Below, piece by piece: positions 54,933 to 63,929 of a DNA stretch of 64,000 nucleotides. How positions within the stretch are numbered: the stretch's first letter is position 1; the number at the start of each line of letters is the position of its first letter. The stretch is from Planctomycetota bacterium (lineage in GTDB: Bacteria > Planctomycetota > Phycisphaerae > Phycisphaerales > Phycisphaeraceae): NCBI GenBank assembly GCA_021413865.1, contig JAIOPN010000023.1, positions 1 through 64,000 of the forward strand. The letters are read 5' to 3'. The notes below the pieces were generated by a model, which worked only from the letters and a program-made list of their open reading frames with translations, was not told the origin of the DNA and made no database searches. The position numbers and the translations under genes were made by a program.

Positions 54933-56906
54933 TCAGCCGGGCTTGACGCCCGCCGCAGGAACCTCGCGGCGGAGCTGCGTCTGGGTGAGCAACTGGTAGA
55001 TGTCGCATCGAGCGAGCAGTTCCGTGTGCGTGCCCTGGTCGATGATCCGGCCGGCGTCCATTACGACGATGCGGTCGGCGTCGATCACCGTGCTGAGCCG
55101 GTGCGCGATAATGAAGGTCGTGCGCCCATGCCGCAGCTCGCGCACAGCGCGATTGATCTTAGCCTCGGAATCGGCGTCCACCTGGCTCGTCGCTTCGTCG
55201 AGGATCAGGATCGGCGCGTCGCGCAGCACGGCCCGGGCGATGGCGATGCGCTGTTTTTGTCCGCCCGAGAGGCCCGTGCCGTCCTCGCCGAGCCTGGCGT
55301 CGTAGCCCAGCGGCAGGGCGCGGATGAACTCATCGGCAAACGCGGCGCGGGCCGCGGCGGCGATGCGCTCGCGCGGCTCGTGCCGACGGCCGTACGCGAT
55401 GTTGTCGGCGATCGTCCCCTGGAACAGCATCGTCTGCTGCGTCACCACGGCGATTTGTTTCCGCAGGCTCCGCAGGTCCACGCCGGAGATGTCGGCCCCG
55501 TCGATCAGGACGCGCCCGGAGGTGGGTGTGAACAAGCGCACCAGCAGGCTCAGCAGCGTGGTCTTGCCCGAGCCGTTAGCGCCGACCACGGCTACGGTCA
55601 TGCCGAAGGGCACGTGGAGGCTAACGTCGCCTATCGCGGGGGCCTCCTGGCCTGGGTAGTGGAAGGTGACGTGCTCAACGGCGATGTCACGCTTGTGCCG
55701 CGGCAGGACCGGGAGGTTCGGCGGCGCGTCCAGCCCGGTAGGCTCCACGGGCAGCCGCGTCGTTTCGAGGATGCGTTCCGCCGCGGCGCCGGCCTCGCTT
55801 AGCGTGTTTGACAGCGAGGTCACCGGCTTGAGCGTCCCGGCGGCGACGCCGAGCATTACGAGCACGGAGACCAGGTCGCTGGGCGGCTGGTGCGAGCGGT
55901 AGATCAGCCACGCCGCGATGCACGCGACCACCATGACGCCGAGTGTCGCGAGCGTCTCGATGATCGGGGAGGAGATCGCCTTGGCTTGGCGGGAGCGGAG
56001 CTGTTCAATAAGCAGGTTGCGGTTGAGCTTCGAGAACCGTCGCCGCTCGTAGCCCTCGGCGTCGTGCACCTTCACCACCGCGAGCCCGCCCATCGCCTCT
56101 TTCAGCCCCGCAATCATGTAGCCGCGTTGCCGCAGCGCCGACTTGGTCGCGCGGCGGATGCGCTTGGCGAACTTGCGCAGCAGCACGGCGAGGATCGGCG
56201 CCCCGGCCAGCGCGACGAGCGAGAGACGCCAGTTGATCGCCACCGCCATGCCCAGGGCGACAATCCCCTTGAGCAGGTCGCCCAGCACGCTCCCGAAGAT
56301 CGCCTGGTACCCCGTGGTGACCTGGTTGGTGTCCACGATGAGCCGGCTGATCTCGTCGGCGGTTCCCCGGCGGAGCACCTGCTCCATAGGGGCGTGGATG
56401 AGCCTGCGGAACACGCGCTGCCGCCAGACGCGGCCGCTCTTGAGCGCGATCGTGACGGTCGAGAACTCGTGGAGGTATTTCCCGGCGCTGCCGATGAGCG
56501 TCAGCACCGCGATGACGGCCACGATCGTCACGAAACCGAGGAATGGGTCTTGGGGGATGCGCTCGACGAGCGATCGGGCGGTGTCGCGTGCCGCGTCGGT
56601 CACGCTTTCGGGCACAAACGAGTTGTGGCGGCGCGGGGCGGGGCGGGGCGTCCCGGGCGCGGCTTCAATGACGGGCGTCGCGGGCTCGGCGCCCTTGTGG
56701 TCGAGCCACTGCAGGAGCACGTCGCGCGGCGTCTGCTCGTTGAGTAAGGTCTTGGCGATCGGCAGGAACAGCCCCAGGCCCGCGCCGAAGCAGAGCGTGG
56801 AGATGATCAGGCCGATGGCGGCGATGGCCAACTGCCGCTTGTAGCCGAGCATGACCCGGGCGGTGATCCAGAACGGGTCGTTACTGATGCGCTTGAGGAT
56901 AAACAT
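54933..56906 (-). CDS. ABC exporter, MsbA-like
   Basis: A 657-residue fused membrane-ATPase exporter. Six transmembrane helices in the first ~370 residues (MLGYKRQLAIAAIGLIISTL; ETLATLGVMVVACIAAWLIY) are followed by the nucleotide-binding domain: Walker A VVGANGSGKTTLLSL, Q-loop VVTQQTMLFQGTIADNI, signature GLSGGQKQRIAIARAVL, Walker B PILILDEATSQVD, H-loop FIIAHRLSTV. A ~90-residue periplasmic insert with Pro/Ala content is at ~70-150. Lipid or LPS-flippase (MsbA) function fits an lpxD organism, but peptide or drug export is possible. It starts 5 bp after aroA on the same strand (moaB - groES - aroA - this gene). Confidence 0.88.
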   Translation of the reverse strand: MFILKRISNDPFWITARVMLGYKRQLAIAAIGLIISTLCFGAGLGLFLPIAKTLLNEQTPRDVLLQWLDHKGAEPATPVIEAAPGTPRPAPRRHNSFVPESVTDAARDTARSLVERIPQDPFLGFVTIVAVIAVLTLIGSAGKYLHEFSTVTIALKSGRVWRQRVFRRLIHAPMEQVLRRGTADEISRLIVDTNQVTTGYQAIFGSVLGDLLKGIVALGMAVAINWRLSLVALAGAPILAVLLRKFAKRIRRATKSALRQRGYMIAGLKEAMGGLAVVKVHDAEGYERRRFSKLNRNLLIEQLRSRQAKAISSPIIETLATLGVMVVACIAAWLIYRSHQPPSDLVSVLVMLGVAAGTLKPVTSLSNTLSEAGAAAERILETTRLPVEPTGLDAPPNLPVLPRHKRDIAVEHVTFHYPGQEAPAIGDVSLHVPFGMTVAVVGANGSGKTTLLSLLVRLFTPTSGRVLIDGADISGVDLRSLRKQIAVVTQQTMLFQGTIADNIAYGRRHEPRERIAAAARAAFADEFIRALPLGYDARLGEDGTGLSGGQKQRIAIARAVLRDAPILILDEATSQVDADSEAKINRAVRELRHGRTTFIIAHRLSTVIDADRIVVMDAGRIIDQGTHTELLARCDIYQLLTQTQLRREVPAAGVKPG

Positions 56907-56911
56907 GGAGT

Positions 56912-58231
56912 TCAGCGGGGCGGGCTCAACCGACCAAGATACTCGAAGAACTCGGGGAACGTCTTTTCGACGCAGGCGGGGTCGTTGATCGTTACGCCTT
57001 CCGAGCGCAGGCCGGCAACGGCGAAGCTCATCGCCATGCGGTGGTCGTTGTAGGTGTCGATCGCCGCGGGTGTGAGTTTGTTGTCCGGCGGCGGTTCGAT
57101 GGTGATGTCGTCGCCCTCGATCTCCACAGCCGCGCCGAGTTTGGTCAGCTCGGTCTGCAGCGCGGCGAGGCGGTCGGTCTCCTTGACGCGCAGGTTGCCG
57201 ACGTTGCGGATCGTCGTCGGGCCTTTCGCAAAGAGAGCGACCACGGCCAGCGTCTGCGCCGTGTCGGGCATGTGGTTGAGGTCCACCTCGATGCCGCGCA
57301 GGAACGCGCCCTCCTTGGGGCCCATGACGGTGATGAAGTCACGCCCATACACCAGCCCCGCGCCCATCAGGTGCAGCACGTCCGCGAAACCCTTGTCGCC
57401 CTGCAGGCTGGACATGCCCAGGCCCTCGATCGTGCAGGTACTCCCTGGCACCACGGCGGCGGCGGCGAGGAAGTAGGTCGCGTTCGAGGCGTCGGGCTCG
57501 ATGGCGTAATCCGTCCCGCGGTACCGGCCCGGGGCGACGTTCACGCGCGTGAATTGCTCATCCGTCTCCGACTCCACGCCGAATGTCCGCATCAACGCCA
57601 GCGTCATCTCGACATACGGCCGGCTTGTCACCGGTCCCTCGAATTTGATCGTCAGCCCCTTGCGGCAATACGGCGCGATCTGCAGAAGCGCGCTGATGTA
57701 CTGACTAGAGAGCGTGGGCGGCATGACCAATTCGCCGCCTTCAAGCCCCGTGCCGTGGACGAGCAAGGGGGGGAAGCCCTGCGTGCCCAGGTAATCGACC
57801 TTGCCGCCGATGCGGCGCAGCGCATCCACGAGCTGGCCAATCGGGCGCTGCCGCATGCGCTCGATACCGTCGAGCCGGTAGCGGCGGTCGCCCAGGGCGC
57901 AGGCGGCGGCGAGAAAGCGGTAGGCAGTGCCGGCGTTGCCCAGGTGGAGGTCGGTCTGGTTCACCCGGGCGGGGATGAGTCCCGCGCGGCCGGTGACGTG
58001 GATGAGCTGCGCCTCGTTGTCCATCAAAGGCGCGAAGCCCAACGCGGTGAGGGCGTTGAACATCTGCGAGGAATCGTCCGCGAGCAGCGGCCCGCGGAGG
58101 ACGGATTCGCCCTCCGCCAGCGCGGCCAGCAGCAGGGCGCGGTTGGTCAGGCTCTTGGAGCCCGGCGGCCGGACCGTGGCGCGGAAGGCGGCGATGGGCC
58201 GCACCGGGATGGAGCGGGGGAACACGGGCAT
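56912..58231 (-). CDS. aroA: 3-phosphoshikimate 1-carboxyvinyltransferase (EPSP synthase)
   Basis: A 439-residue shikimate enzyme joining PEP to shikimate-3-phosphate. Signature PPGSKSLTNRALLLAALAEG at the N-terminus, LHLGNAGTAYRFLAAACALG (the LGNAGT motif, with Y where many have M), QRPIGQLVDALRRIGG, LSSQYISALLQIAPYC, NHMPDTAQTLAVVALFAKG, LRVKETDRLAAL and the C-terminal TYNDHRMAMSFAVAGL. It sits 18 bp after the GroES-like gene and 5 bp before the ABC exporter. Glyphosate sensitivity cannot be judged. Confidence 0.95.
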   Translation of the reverse strand: MPVFPRSIPVRPIAAFRATVRPPGSKSLTNRALLLAALAEGESVLRGPLLADDSSQMFNALTALGFAPLMDNEAQLIHVTGRAGLIPARVNQTDLHLGNAGTAYRFLAAACALGDRRYRLDGIERMRQRPIGQLVDALRRIGGKVDYLGTQGFPPLLVHGTGLEGGELVMPPTLSSQYISALLQIAPYCRKGLTIKFEGPVTSRPYVEMTLALMRTFGVESETDEQFTRVNVAPGRYRGTDYAIEPDASNATYFLAAAAVVPGSTCTIEGLGMSSLQGDKGFADVLHLMGAGLVYGRDFITVMGPKEGAFLRGIEVDLNHMPDTAQTLAVVALFAKGPTTIRNVGNLRVKETDRLAALQTELTKLGAAVEIEGDDITIEPPPDNKLTPAAIDTYNDHRMAMSFAVAGLRSEGVTINDPACVEKTFPEFFEYLGRLSPPR

Positions 58232-58249
58232 GGTGGGGCGACGCGCGGG

Positions 58250-58570
58250 TTAGTGGGTCTTGCGGAAGACGGCCACGATGTTCTCGATCGGCACGACGAA
58301 TAGGCGGTTGTCGCCCTCGAAATCCACCGGGATCGCTTCCTTGGGGTTGAACAGCACGCGGTCGTACTGCTCGATCGGGTACTTCACGTCGGCGGCGACC
58401 TCGGCGGAGACCGACACGATCCGCCCGGTCAGCGTCGGGATCTCCATCTTGTCCGGCAGGTGGATGCCCGACTTGGTCTGCTTCTTGTCCTCGTCCTTGC
58501 GGATCAGGACGCGCTTGCCGATCGGCTCGACGGTCTCGAGTGCCGGTGTTTTCTTGGTGGCTTCGCTCAT
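58250..58570 (-). CDS. groES: GroES-family co-chaperonin (Cpn10), divergent and without adjacent groEL
   Basis: A 106-residue Cpn10. EPIGKRVLIRKDEDKKQTKS and GIHLPDKMEIPTLTGRIVSV correspond to the RVLVK... and mobile-loop (GGIxLP) parts, VKYPIEQYDRVLFNPKEAIP to the GDxVLF region. Most co-chaperonins end in EED-ILAVI; here VPIENIVAVFRKTH. The mobile loop lacks the double Gly (SGIHLP), and no groEL follows, so it may be a specialised paralogue. The first 15 residues (MSEATKKTPALET) are an extra N-terminal arm. A TTGGAA-17-TAGAAT promoter lies 6 nt before the ATG. Confidence 0.82.
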   Translation of the reverse strand: MSEATKKTPALETVEPIGKRVLIRKDEDKKQTKSGIHLPDKMEIPTLTGRIVSVSAEVAADVKYPIEQYDRVLFNPKEAIPVDFEGDNRLFVVPIENIVAVFRKTH

Positions 58571-58576
58571 GCGTCC

Positions 58577-58605
58577 ATTCTAGGGAATGGCGGTGGGCGT
58601 TCCAA
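58577..58605 (-). promoter_or_regulatory. promoter of groES-like gene, predicted leaderless
   Basis: On the minus strand TTGGAA (58600-58605), 17 nt, TAGAAT (58577-58582), then 6 nt to the ATG at 58570. No Shine-Dalgarno site is present. Confidence 0.55.
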
Positions 58606-58612
58606 ACGGCCG

Positions 58613-59119
58613 CTATCTCCGCCGCTCCCACACCAGGTGCGACAGCTCAGGTGCGATGAGTTTCTCCATGGCGAGCCGGACGGCGTTGGTCGAGCCGGGC
58701 ATGGCGAAGATGAGCGTTTCACCCGCAAGGCCCGCGACGGCCCGGCTGAGCATCGCGGCGGCGCCGACCTGCTCCCAGCTCAGCATGCGGAACAACTCGC
58801 CGAAGCCGTCGAGCTTTTTATCCAACAGCCGTTCGACAACCTCGATCGTCGTATCGCGGCGTGCGATGCCCGTGCCGCCCGTGCAGAGGATGGCGTGGAT
58901 GGAGGCGTCGCCGAGCCACGCCCGCAGCGCCGCGTCGATCTGCGCCGGCTCGTCCTTCACGATGCGGTAGGCCTTGACCGCGTGCCCCGCGGCGGCCAGT
59001 GCCTCACGGATGATCTTTCCGCCGCCGTCGTCGGCCTCGGTACGCGTGTCGCTGATGGTCAGCACTGCGCACAGGGCGGACTGGGATTTAGCCTTTTCAC
59101 GGTGCTCGGCGGTGGACAT
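58613..59119 (-). CDS. moaB: molybdenum cofactor biosynthesis protein MoaB/Mog-like
   Basis: A 168-residue MogA/MoaB-fold protein (start MSTAEHREKAKS at 59119; ten further in-frame residues upstream are possible but unlikely). CAVLTISDTRTEADDGGGKI opens the fold; HAILCTGGTGIARRDTTIEV binds the pterin/nucleotide, LFRMLSWEQVGAAAMLSRAV and FAMPGSTNAVRLAMEKLIAP complete the signature. Such proteins adenylate molybdopterin. moeA is not nearby. First gene of the moaB - groES - aroA - ABC minus-strand run. Confidence 0.88.
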   Translation of the reverse strand: MSTAEHREKAKSQSALCAVLTISDTRTEADDGGGKIIREALAAAGHAVKAYRIVKDEPAQIDAALRAWLGDASIHAILCTGGTGIARRDTTIEVVERLLDKKLDGFGELFRMLSWEQVGAAAMLSRAVAGLAGETLIFAMPGSTNAVRLAMEKLIAPELSHLVWERRR

Positions 59120-59135
59120 CGTTGTTATCCAATTG

Positions 59136-59154
59136 AACCACAGAGACACAGAGG
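59136..59154 (+). repeat. AACCACAGAGACACAGAGG repeat-like tract
   Basis: A short CACAGAG-type tract in the gap between moaB and the beta-galactosidase gene. Sequences of this kind (AACCACAGAGACACAGAG) recur in many environmental genomes; only one copy is in this window, so repeat status is from memory. Confidence 0.35.
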
Positions 59155-59185
59155 GGGATGAGATCGGGGGAGAAGAGGCTTGGGT

Positions 59186-61921
59186 TTATTTACCGTACGG
59201 CCCCATCGCGTCGTACACCAGGCGGCATTTCTGCGGCGGCCGGCCGTGCTCATCGAAGATCAGCAGTTCGTTGGGCTTGTCGGCGTGGAGCCAGGGCTCG
59301 GGGAGGAAGTAGCGCTCCTGCGGCGGGACGGGCTTGCCCTCGGCGGTGGCGACGAAGTATCGGCCGATGTTGTGGCCGTTGAGGTAGAGCTGCCCCTTGC
59401 TCATGCCGTGGGGTTCGAGCCAGAGCGGGGCCATCGTGGAGGAGATATTGAAGGTGGTACGGAACCACGCCGGGCGCTTCATCGCGGATTGCCCTGCGCG
59501 GCGGAACGCGTCGTCGGCGGGCGGCTGCCACGGTGCGAACGCCCACTGGGCGTCGCCGGTCATCTCAGCGGTCGATTCGTAGAGGCGTATGAACTTTCTC
59601 GGGTCGGTCTTGCCGTCGTGCCTGCCGAAGAGGGCGAGCGTCAGCAGGTTCGTCCCCTTGCGCAGGTTCTTCCCGACGGCGAGGGCGAATCGCGAATAGC
59701 CCGCGGTGTAGGTCGGGTCGTACATACCGACGGGCTTGTTGTTCGCCAGGAGCATGACGCGCTGGGGCAGGTTCCAGAGGTCGAGGAAGAGCGGGCGGCC
59801 TTTGCGGGCGTTGATTTTCCACGTCCACGCATCGGCGGGGACGCGATCGCCGCGGCGGAGATAGACCCAGTAGCCGCGCATCTCGAACGGGTCGGGCGAC
59901 ATGCCCGAGACCAGTTTGGGCTTGCCGAGTTGGAGCGGGCGGACATCGTGGATGTGGCCGAACAACCCCTTGGTCTCACCGACGTTCCAGCCGAAGTTGA
60001 ATCGGCCCAGGTTGTCGGCGAGCAGCGTGACGCCGGTGTCGAGCCGCAGCCGCGCGGGGTCGGGTGACGCGCCGGGGCCAAGGCCGATGATCGTCTGGAG
60101 CTTGCGATCGGAATAGACGTGCAGGCGATCGCCGGACTCCGGCGCGAAGGCGTTGCCGGTCTGCGCGTTTTTCTGCGTGATGCGGTACCAGCCGTAACCG
60201 AAATCGCACTTGAGCGACTCGAGGCTCGCGGGGCCGTCGATGGGTTTGAAGCTTTCAGAGGCGCCGTCGAGCATGTCGTCCACGTCCGCGACGTGCCACG
60301 CGCCCAGGCGCGGGGCGGCGGGGGTGCGCGCCGGCTTGGCGGAGAGGCGGGCGACGACGCCGTCGGAGGTGACGGTGGTCATGTGCGGCCAGCCGTCGAG
60401 CGCGACGGGCCGGTCGTGGTCGTCGAGCGACGCGGCGCCGATCACCAGCCCACCGGGATAGAGATAAGCAGCGTCGAGCTGTTCACCGTTGAGCACGACG
60501 ACGGTGACGCCCTCGTGGTGCTCGACGATGGGGGCTCGGTCTTCGGGGACGCGCACGGACCACGCGGAGCCGTTGATGCTGATGAGGCCCTCCGCGCCCG
60601 CAGGGCCGAAGAGGACGAGCATCTTGCGGTCCACGAAGGCCCATGGTCGGAGGTTGGTGTGCGTGAGCGTGGCGACGCCGCCGAGGTTGGCGTTGAGCAC
60701 GAACCATGCGACGCGGTCGTCGCCCAGCGGCACGGGCATGGTCAGGCCGTTGGGCAGGAGCACGTTGACATTGGCGGTTTTGTCGCCGTCGGCGCGGAAG
60801 ACGAAGATGACGTCGCCCATCGAGCCGCTCTGGCTGATGACGCTCAGCGGGTGCGGCGCCTGATCGACGGCCACCGCCGCTGGCGGGGGTGTGGTCGCGT
60901 CCAGCCCCGCGAAGAGCTGGCCGAACTGCGAGGCGAAAACGCTGATGCGCTTCACGGCCCGGTACTTCTCGCCGCGACCGCCGGCCTCGAGCAGCGGGGC
61001 GTCGTAGTCGTAGCTCGTCGTCATGAAGCAATCCGGCGACGCGACGCTGCGCCCGCCGTAGAACCCGAAGTTCGTTCCCCCGTGGAACATGAAGAGGTTG
61101 TACTGCGCCCCCGAGGCGAGGATGCTCGCCAGCCGGTGCAGGTTCCAGTCGGCGGTGTGCCTCGTGTGGTGCGGCCCGCCCCACTGGTCGAACCAGCCGG
61201 TCCAGAACTCGGTGACGAAGCGCGGCGCGTTGGGCTGCACGACGCGGAGCTGCCGCAGGTCGGCCGAGAGGTGCTCGCAGGCGTTCCACGTGTCGATCGC
61301 GCCGTCCACGCGCTGCCAGAGGTTGTTGCAGACATTCACCGGCACGGTGCAGCCGTTCTCGCGCAGGTAGCGGACGATCTCGCGCAGGTAGGTGTCCGCC
61401 TGCTCGGGGTTGTGGCAGATCCACTCGTTCTCCGCCTGCACCATGATGATCGGCCCGGCGCTGCCCGGCCCGCGCTCCAGGACGTCGGTCACCTGCAACC
61501 CCTTGACCTGCTCCATCACGGCGGTCAGGTAGCGGGCGCATGCCTCGAGGAACGGGCCGTTGGCCTCGCGGAGCTTCATGCCCTCGATGCGGTGCAGCCA
61601 CGCGGGCAACCCGCCGAAGTCCCACTCGGCGCAGGTGTAGGGCCCGGGGCGGAGGATGCAGTACATCCCCTCCTCGTGGACCGTCTGCACGAAGGCACGC
61701 AGGTCCAGGTCGCCCTCGAAGGTGAACACGCCCGGCCGCGGCTCGTGGGCGTTCCAGAAGACGTACGTCTCGATGCAGTTGAGGCCCGCCTGCTTGGCGG
61801 CGCGGATGCGCCGCCGCCAGAGCTCGCGCGGGACACGGGCGAAGTGGATCGCGCCGCTCACCAGCCAGACGCGCCGACCATCGATGAGGAAGCTCTGCGC
61901 GTCGTAACTGATATTGGGCAT
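59186..61921 (-). CDS. beta-galactosidase, glycoside hydrolase family 35
   Basis: A 911-residue retaining glycosidase. The start MPNISYDAQSFLIDGRRVWL at 61921 is followed by VSGAIHFARVPRELWRRRIR, the classic GH35 entry. ETYVFWNAHEPRPGVFTFEG and RPGPYTCAEWDFGGLPAWL are barrel signatures. Acid/base Glu166 is in VQAENEW and nucleophile Glu238 in RFVTEFWTGWFDQWGG. Downstream of residue ~340 come beta-sandwich domains including PSRFALAVGKNL-type galactose-binding modules (KGQLYLNGHNIGRYFV near the C-terminus). No signal peptide, so it is probably cytoplasmic or periplasm-independent. Substrate is likely a beta-galactoside from plant or algal polymer, which is inference. Confidence 0.93.
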   Translation of the reverse strand: MPNISYDAQSFLIDGRRVWLVSGAIHFARVPRELWRRRIRAAKQAGLNCIETYVFWNAHEPRPGVFTFEGDLDLRAFVQTVHEEGMYCILRPGPYTCAEWDFGGLPAWLHRIEGMKLREANGPFLEACARYLTAVMEQVKGLQVTDVLERGPGSAGPIIMVQAENEWICHNPEQADTYLREIVRYLRENGCTVPVNVCNNLWQRVDGAIDTWNACEHLSADLRQLRVVQPNAPRFVTEFWTGWFDQWGGPHHTRHTADWNLHRLASILASGAQYNLFMFHGGTNFGFYGGRSVASPDCFMTTSYDYDAPLLEAGGRGEKYRAVKRISVFASQFGQLFAGLDATTPPPAAVAVDQAPHPLSVISQSGSMGDVIFVFRADGDKTANVNVLLPNGLTMPVPLGDDRVAWFVLNANLGGVATLTHTNLRPWAFVDRKMLVLFGPAGAEGLISINGSAWSVRVPEDRAPIVEHHEGVTVVVLNGEQLDAAYLYPGGLVIGAASLDDHDRPVALDGWPHMTTVTSDGVVARLSAKPARTPAAPRLGAWHVADVDDMLDGASESFKPIDGPASLESLKCDFGYGWYRITQKNAQTGNAFAPESGDRLHVYSDRKLQTIIGLGPGASPDPARLRLDTGVTLLADNLGRFNFGWNVGETKGLFGHIHDVRPLQLGKPKLVSGMSPDPFEMRGYWVYLRRGDRVPADAWTWKINARKGRPLFLDLWNLPQRVMLLANNKPVGMYDPTYTAGYSRFALAVGKNLRKGTNLLTLALFGRHDGKTDPRKFIRLYESTAEMTGDAQWAFAPWQPPADDAFRRAGQSAMKRPAWFRTTFNISSTMAPLWLEPHGMSKGQLYLNGHNIGRYFVATAEGKPVPPQERYFLPEPWLHADKPNELLIFDEHGRPPQKCRLVYDAMGPYGK

Positions 61922-62205
61922 GGCGTGCGATTCCAGACAGTAGGTACGTTGCAAACACAGCGTAAGATCGCTCTTGTGCCTCCGCAATGAGATAGTCGGC
62001 TAAGAACGCCCCGTGCATTCGGTTATGCGGCGGTTTGGCGTTGGTTCGCGTGGGAATCCCGACCGTCCGGGGGCATTACGCAACAAAATTCCATGAAATG
62101 ACAGACCCCCGACAACTCGCGGTCTCGTCATCTGCAAAAGAAACCGGCGAGAAAGGCTAGCAATACGAGAATGGAGTTTTGTGCGAAGCCTAACGGCCTG
62201 TGGGG
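61922..62205. other. intergenic region between GH35 gene and lipoprotein gene
   Basis: 284 bp with no supported gene. A 77-codon minus-strand frame crosses it but has no family signature and overlaps the lipoprotein end. A possible -10 box (GGAATC) lies close to the GH35 start. I see no repeat or hairpin of note. Confidence 0.4.
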
Positions 62206-62775
62206 TCACCTGGGCGTGGTGGTCTTGGTCCACGGGGGGGCCATCACCGCGCGGACGGGGAGCGCCACCGTATCGAAGCCCCAGCCCAATGAGTCGATGA
62301 ACAGATTGGCCGAGTTCGTGGCGTTCCAGCCGCCCGCCCGGGCCCCGTCGAGCGTGGCGTTGAGTTCGGCCTCCGTCTGGTCGTCGAGTGTCGGCTCTTT
62401 CTCGTGCTTGGCGCTCAGGCCGTATTCTTTGTAATAGCTAGGCGGGTGGGTGGTCTTGCCCGAGTAGGGGGCGATCGTGATGCGCTCCCAGTAGGAGCGG
62501 TCGAGGCTGTCGGGCGCGGGCATGGTGTCCGCCAGCCCGGTCGTGATGGGCACGGCCTCGTAGGTCTGCGTGGCGGGAGCGGGTGCGGCGGCCTGTGCGT
62601 CGGTCGCGGCCTCGGGCGGTTTCATCGAGCCGGGCCGGTTGGGCTCGGTCTGGAACTTGGGGTTGTCCTCCTCCAGTTCCTTGTAGTTGCTGTCTTCCCC
62701 CGGGCCGGGGCCCGCACAGCCGAGCCAGAAGGCCATGGTCGTGAAGAAAGTGATGACGAGTATCTTGCGTCGCAT
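62206..62775 (-). CDS. lipoprotein of unknown function
   Basis: A 189-residue protein. MRRKILVITFFTTMAFWLGC is a lipoprotein signal with lipobox W-L-G-C. The mature part is acidic and Pro/Ala-rich (EEDNPKFQTEPNRPGSMKPP), includes a Tyr-Lys-rich motif (TTHPPSYYKEYGLSAKHEKE) and ends in a hydrophobic segment (LFIDSLGWGFDTVALPVRAV) with PPWTKTTTPR. GGGAGG lies 9 nt before the ATG at 62775. No domain recognised. It is divergent from argB by 138 bp. Confidence 0.75.
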   Translation of the reverse strand: MRRKILVITFFTTMAFWLGCAGPGPGEDSNYKELEEDNPKFQTEPNRPGSMKPPEAATDAQAAAPAPATQTYEAVPITTGLADTMPAPDSLDRSYWERITIAPYSGKTTHPPSYYKEYGLSAKHEKEPTLDDQTEAELNATLDGARAGGWNATNSANLFIDSLGWGFDTVALPVRAVMAPPWTKTTTPR

Positions 62776-62913
62776 GAGCACAGCCTCCCACCGGTTGATG
62801 GCTTCATGATAACACAGCGCCGGGCATTGACGCACGCCCAATTGCAGTCGCCGGTGCAGGCCGCTAAACTCGACGATCTTTCCCGGTTGTGAGCGACCCA
62901 GGGGTTTTCGCGC

Positions 62914-63795
62914 ATGCAGGACGCCATCAACAAGGCCGCCGCGCTGATCGAGGCGCACGAATACATCCGCCGTTTCGAGGGCAAAACGGTGGTGATCAAG
63001 GTCGGTGGGTCCATCATGGACGACCCGGCGACGCTGAGCAGCCTGATCCACGACGTCTGTTTCATGGACGCGGTGGGCATGCACCCGGTGGTCGTGCACG
63101 GCGGGGGCAAGAGCATCAACGAGGCGATGAAGAAGGCGGGTCTTGACGCGCAGTTCGTCCAGGGCCGTCGCTACACCGACGAGCGCACCCTCGCCATCGC
63201 CGAGCACGTGCTGGTCAACGAGGTCAACAAGGCGATCACCGACGAGATCACGCGGCTGGAGCACAAGGCGATGCCGCTGCACTCGCTGGGGAGCTGCGTG
63301 GTGTTCGGCAAGCGGTTGTTCCTCGACGGCCAGGGCGAGGCCAAGGGGCGCAAGATCGACATCGGCATGGTCGGCGAGGTGGAATCGGTCAACGCGGCGA
63401 TGGTCAAGGCGCTGCTGGAGGCGGAGTTCATCCCCGTGATCGCGCCGATCGCGCGTGACGCGGCGGGGGGGAAGCTGAACATCAACGCCGACACCGTCGC
63501 CGGCTTCGTCGCCGCCGCGATCAAGGCCGAGAAGCTGATCCTCGTCTCCGACACGCCGGGCATCCGCACCAGCGCCGACGCCGACAGCTACGCCTCGCAC
63601 CTGACGCGGGCGCAGATCGACGACCTGTCAAAGGCTGGCGTGATCGACGGGGGGATGCTGCCCAAGGTGGAGGCGGCGATCCGGGCGCTGGAGGCGGGCG
63701 TGGGCAAGGTGCACGTCATCGACGGGCGCATCCCGCACTCGGCGATGCTGGAAATCTACACGAGGCAGGGCATCGGGACGGAGCTTGTGCTCTGA
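62914..63795 (+). CDS. argB: acetylglutamate kinase
   Basis: A 293-residue amino-acid kinase that phosphorylates N-acetylglutamate in arginine synthesis. KTVVIKVGGSIMDDPATLSS (phosphate-binding), HPVVVHGGGKSINEAMKKAG, INADTVAGFVAAAIKAEKLI and LVSDTPGI match the family; PKVEAAIRALEAGVGKVHVI is the C-terminal lobe. Length is standard. An N-terminal arm (QDAINKAAALIEAHEYIRRF) is the segment that in some homologues confers arginine inhibition. argF follows 128 bp downstream. Confidence 0.95.
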   Translation: MQDAINKAAALIEAHEYIRRFEGKTVVIKVGGSIMDDPATLSSLIHDVCFMDAVGMHPVVVHGGGKSINEAMKKAGLDAQFVQGRRYTDERTLAIAEHVLVNEVNKAITDEITRLEHKAMPLHSLGSCVVFGKRLFLDGQGEAKGRKIDIGMVGEVESVNAAMVKALLEAEFIPVIAPIARDAAGGKLNINADTVAGFVAAAIKAEKLILVSDTPGIRTSADADSYASHLTRAQIDDLSKAGVIDGGMLPKVEAAIRALEAGVGKVHVIDGRIPHSAMLEIYTRQGIGTELVL

Positions 63796-63929
63796 CCGAA
63801 GCCGGTGATGTTGACCCGCCCCGGCAATGTTCGACGGGGTGGGAGTTGTGCGTTTGATCGGGCTTTGCAAACCCTGCCGCTGGGGAGTCAGCGGGTGGAG
63901 ACGGCGGGAGCGCCGGATCGGCCATGGCC

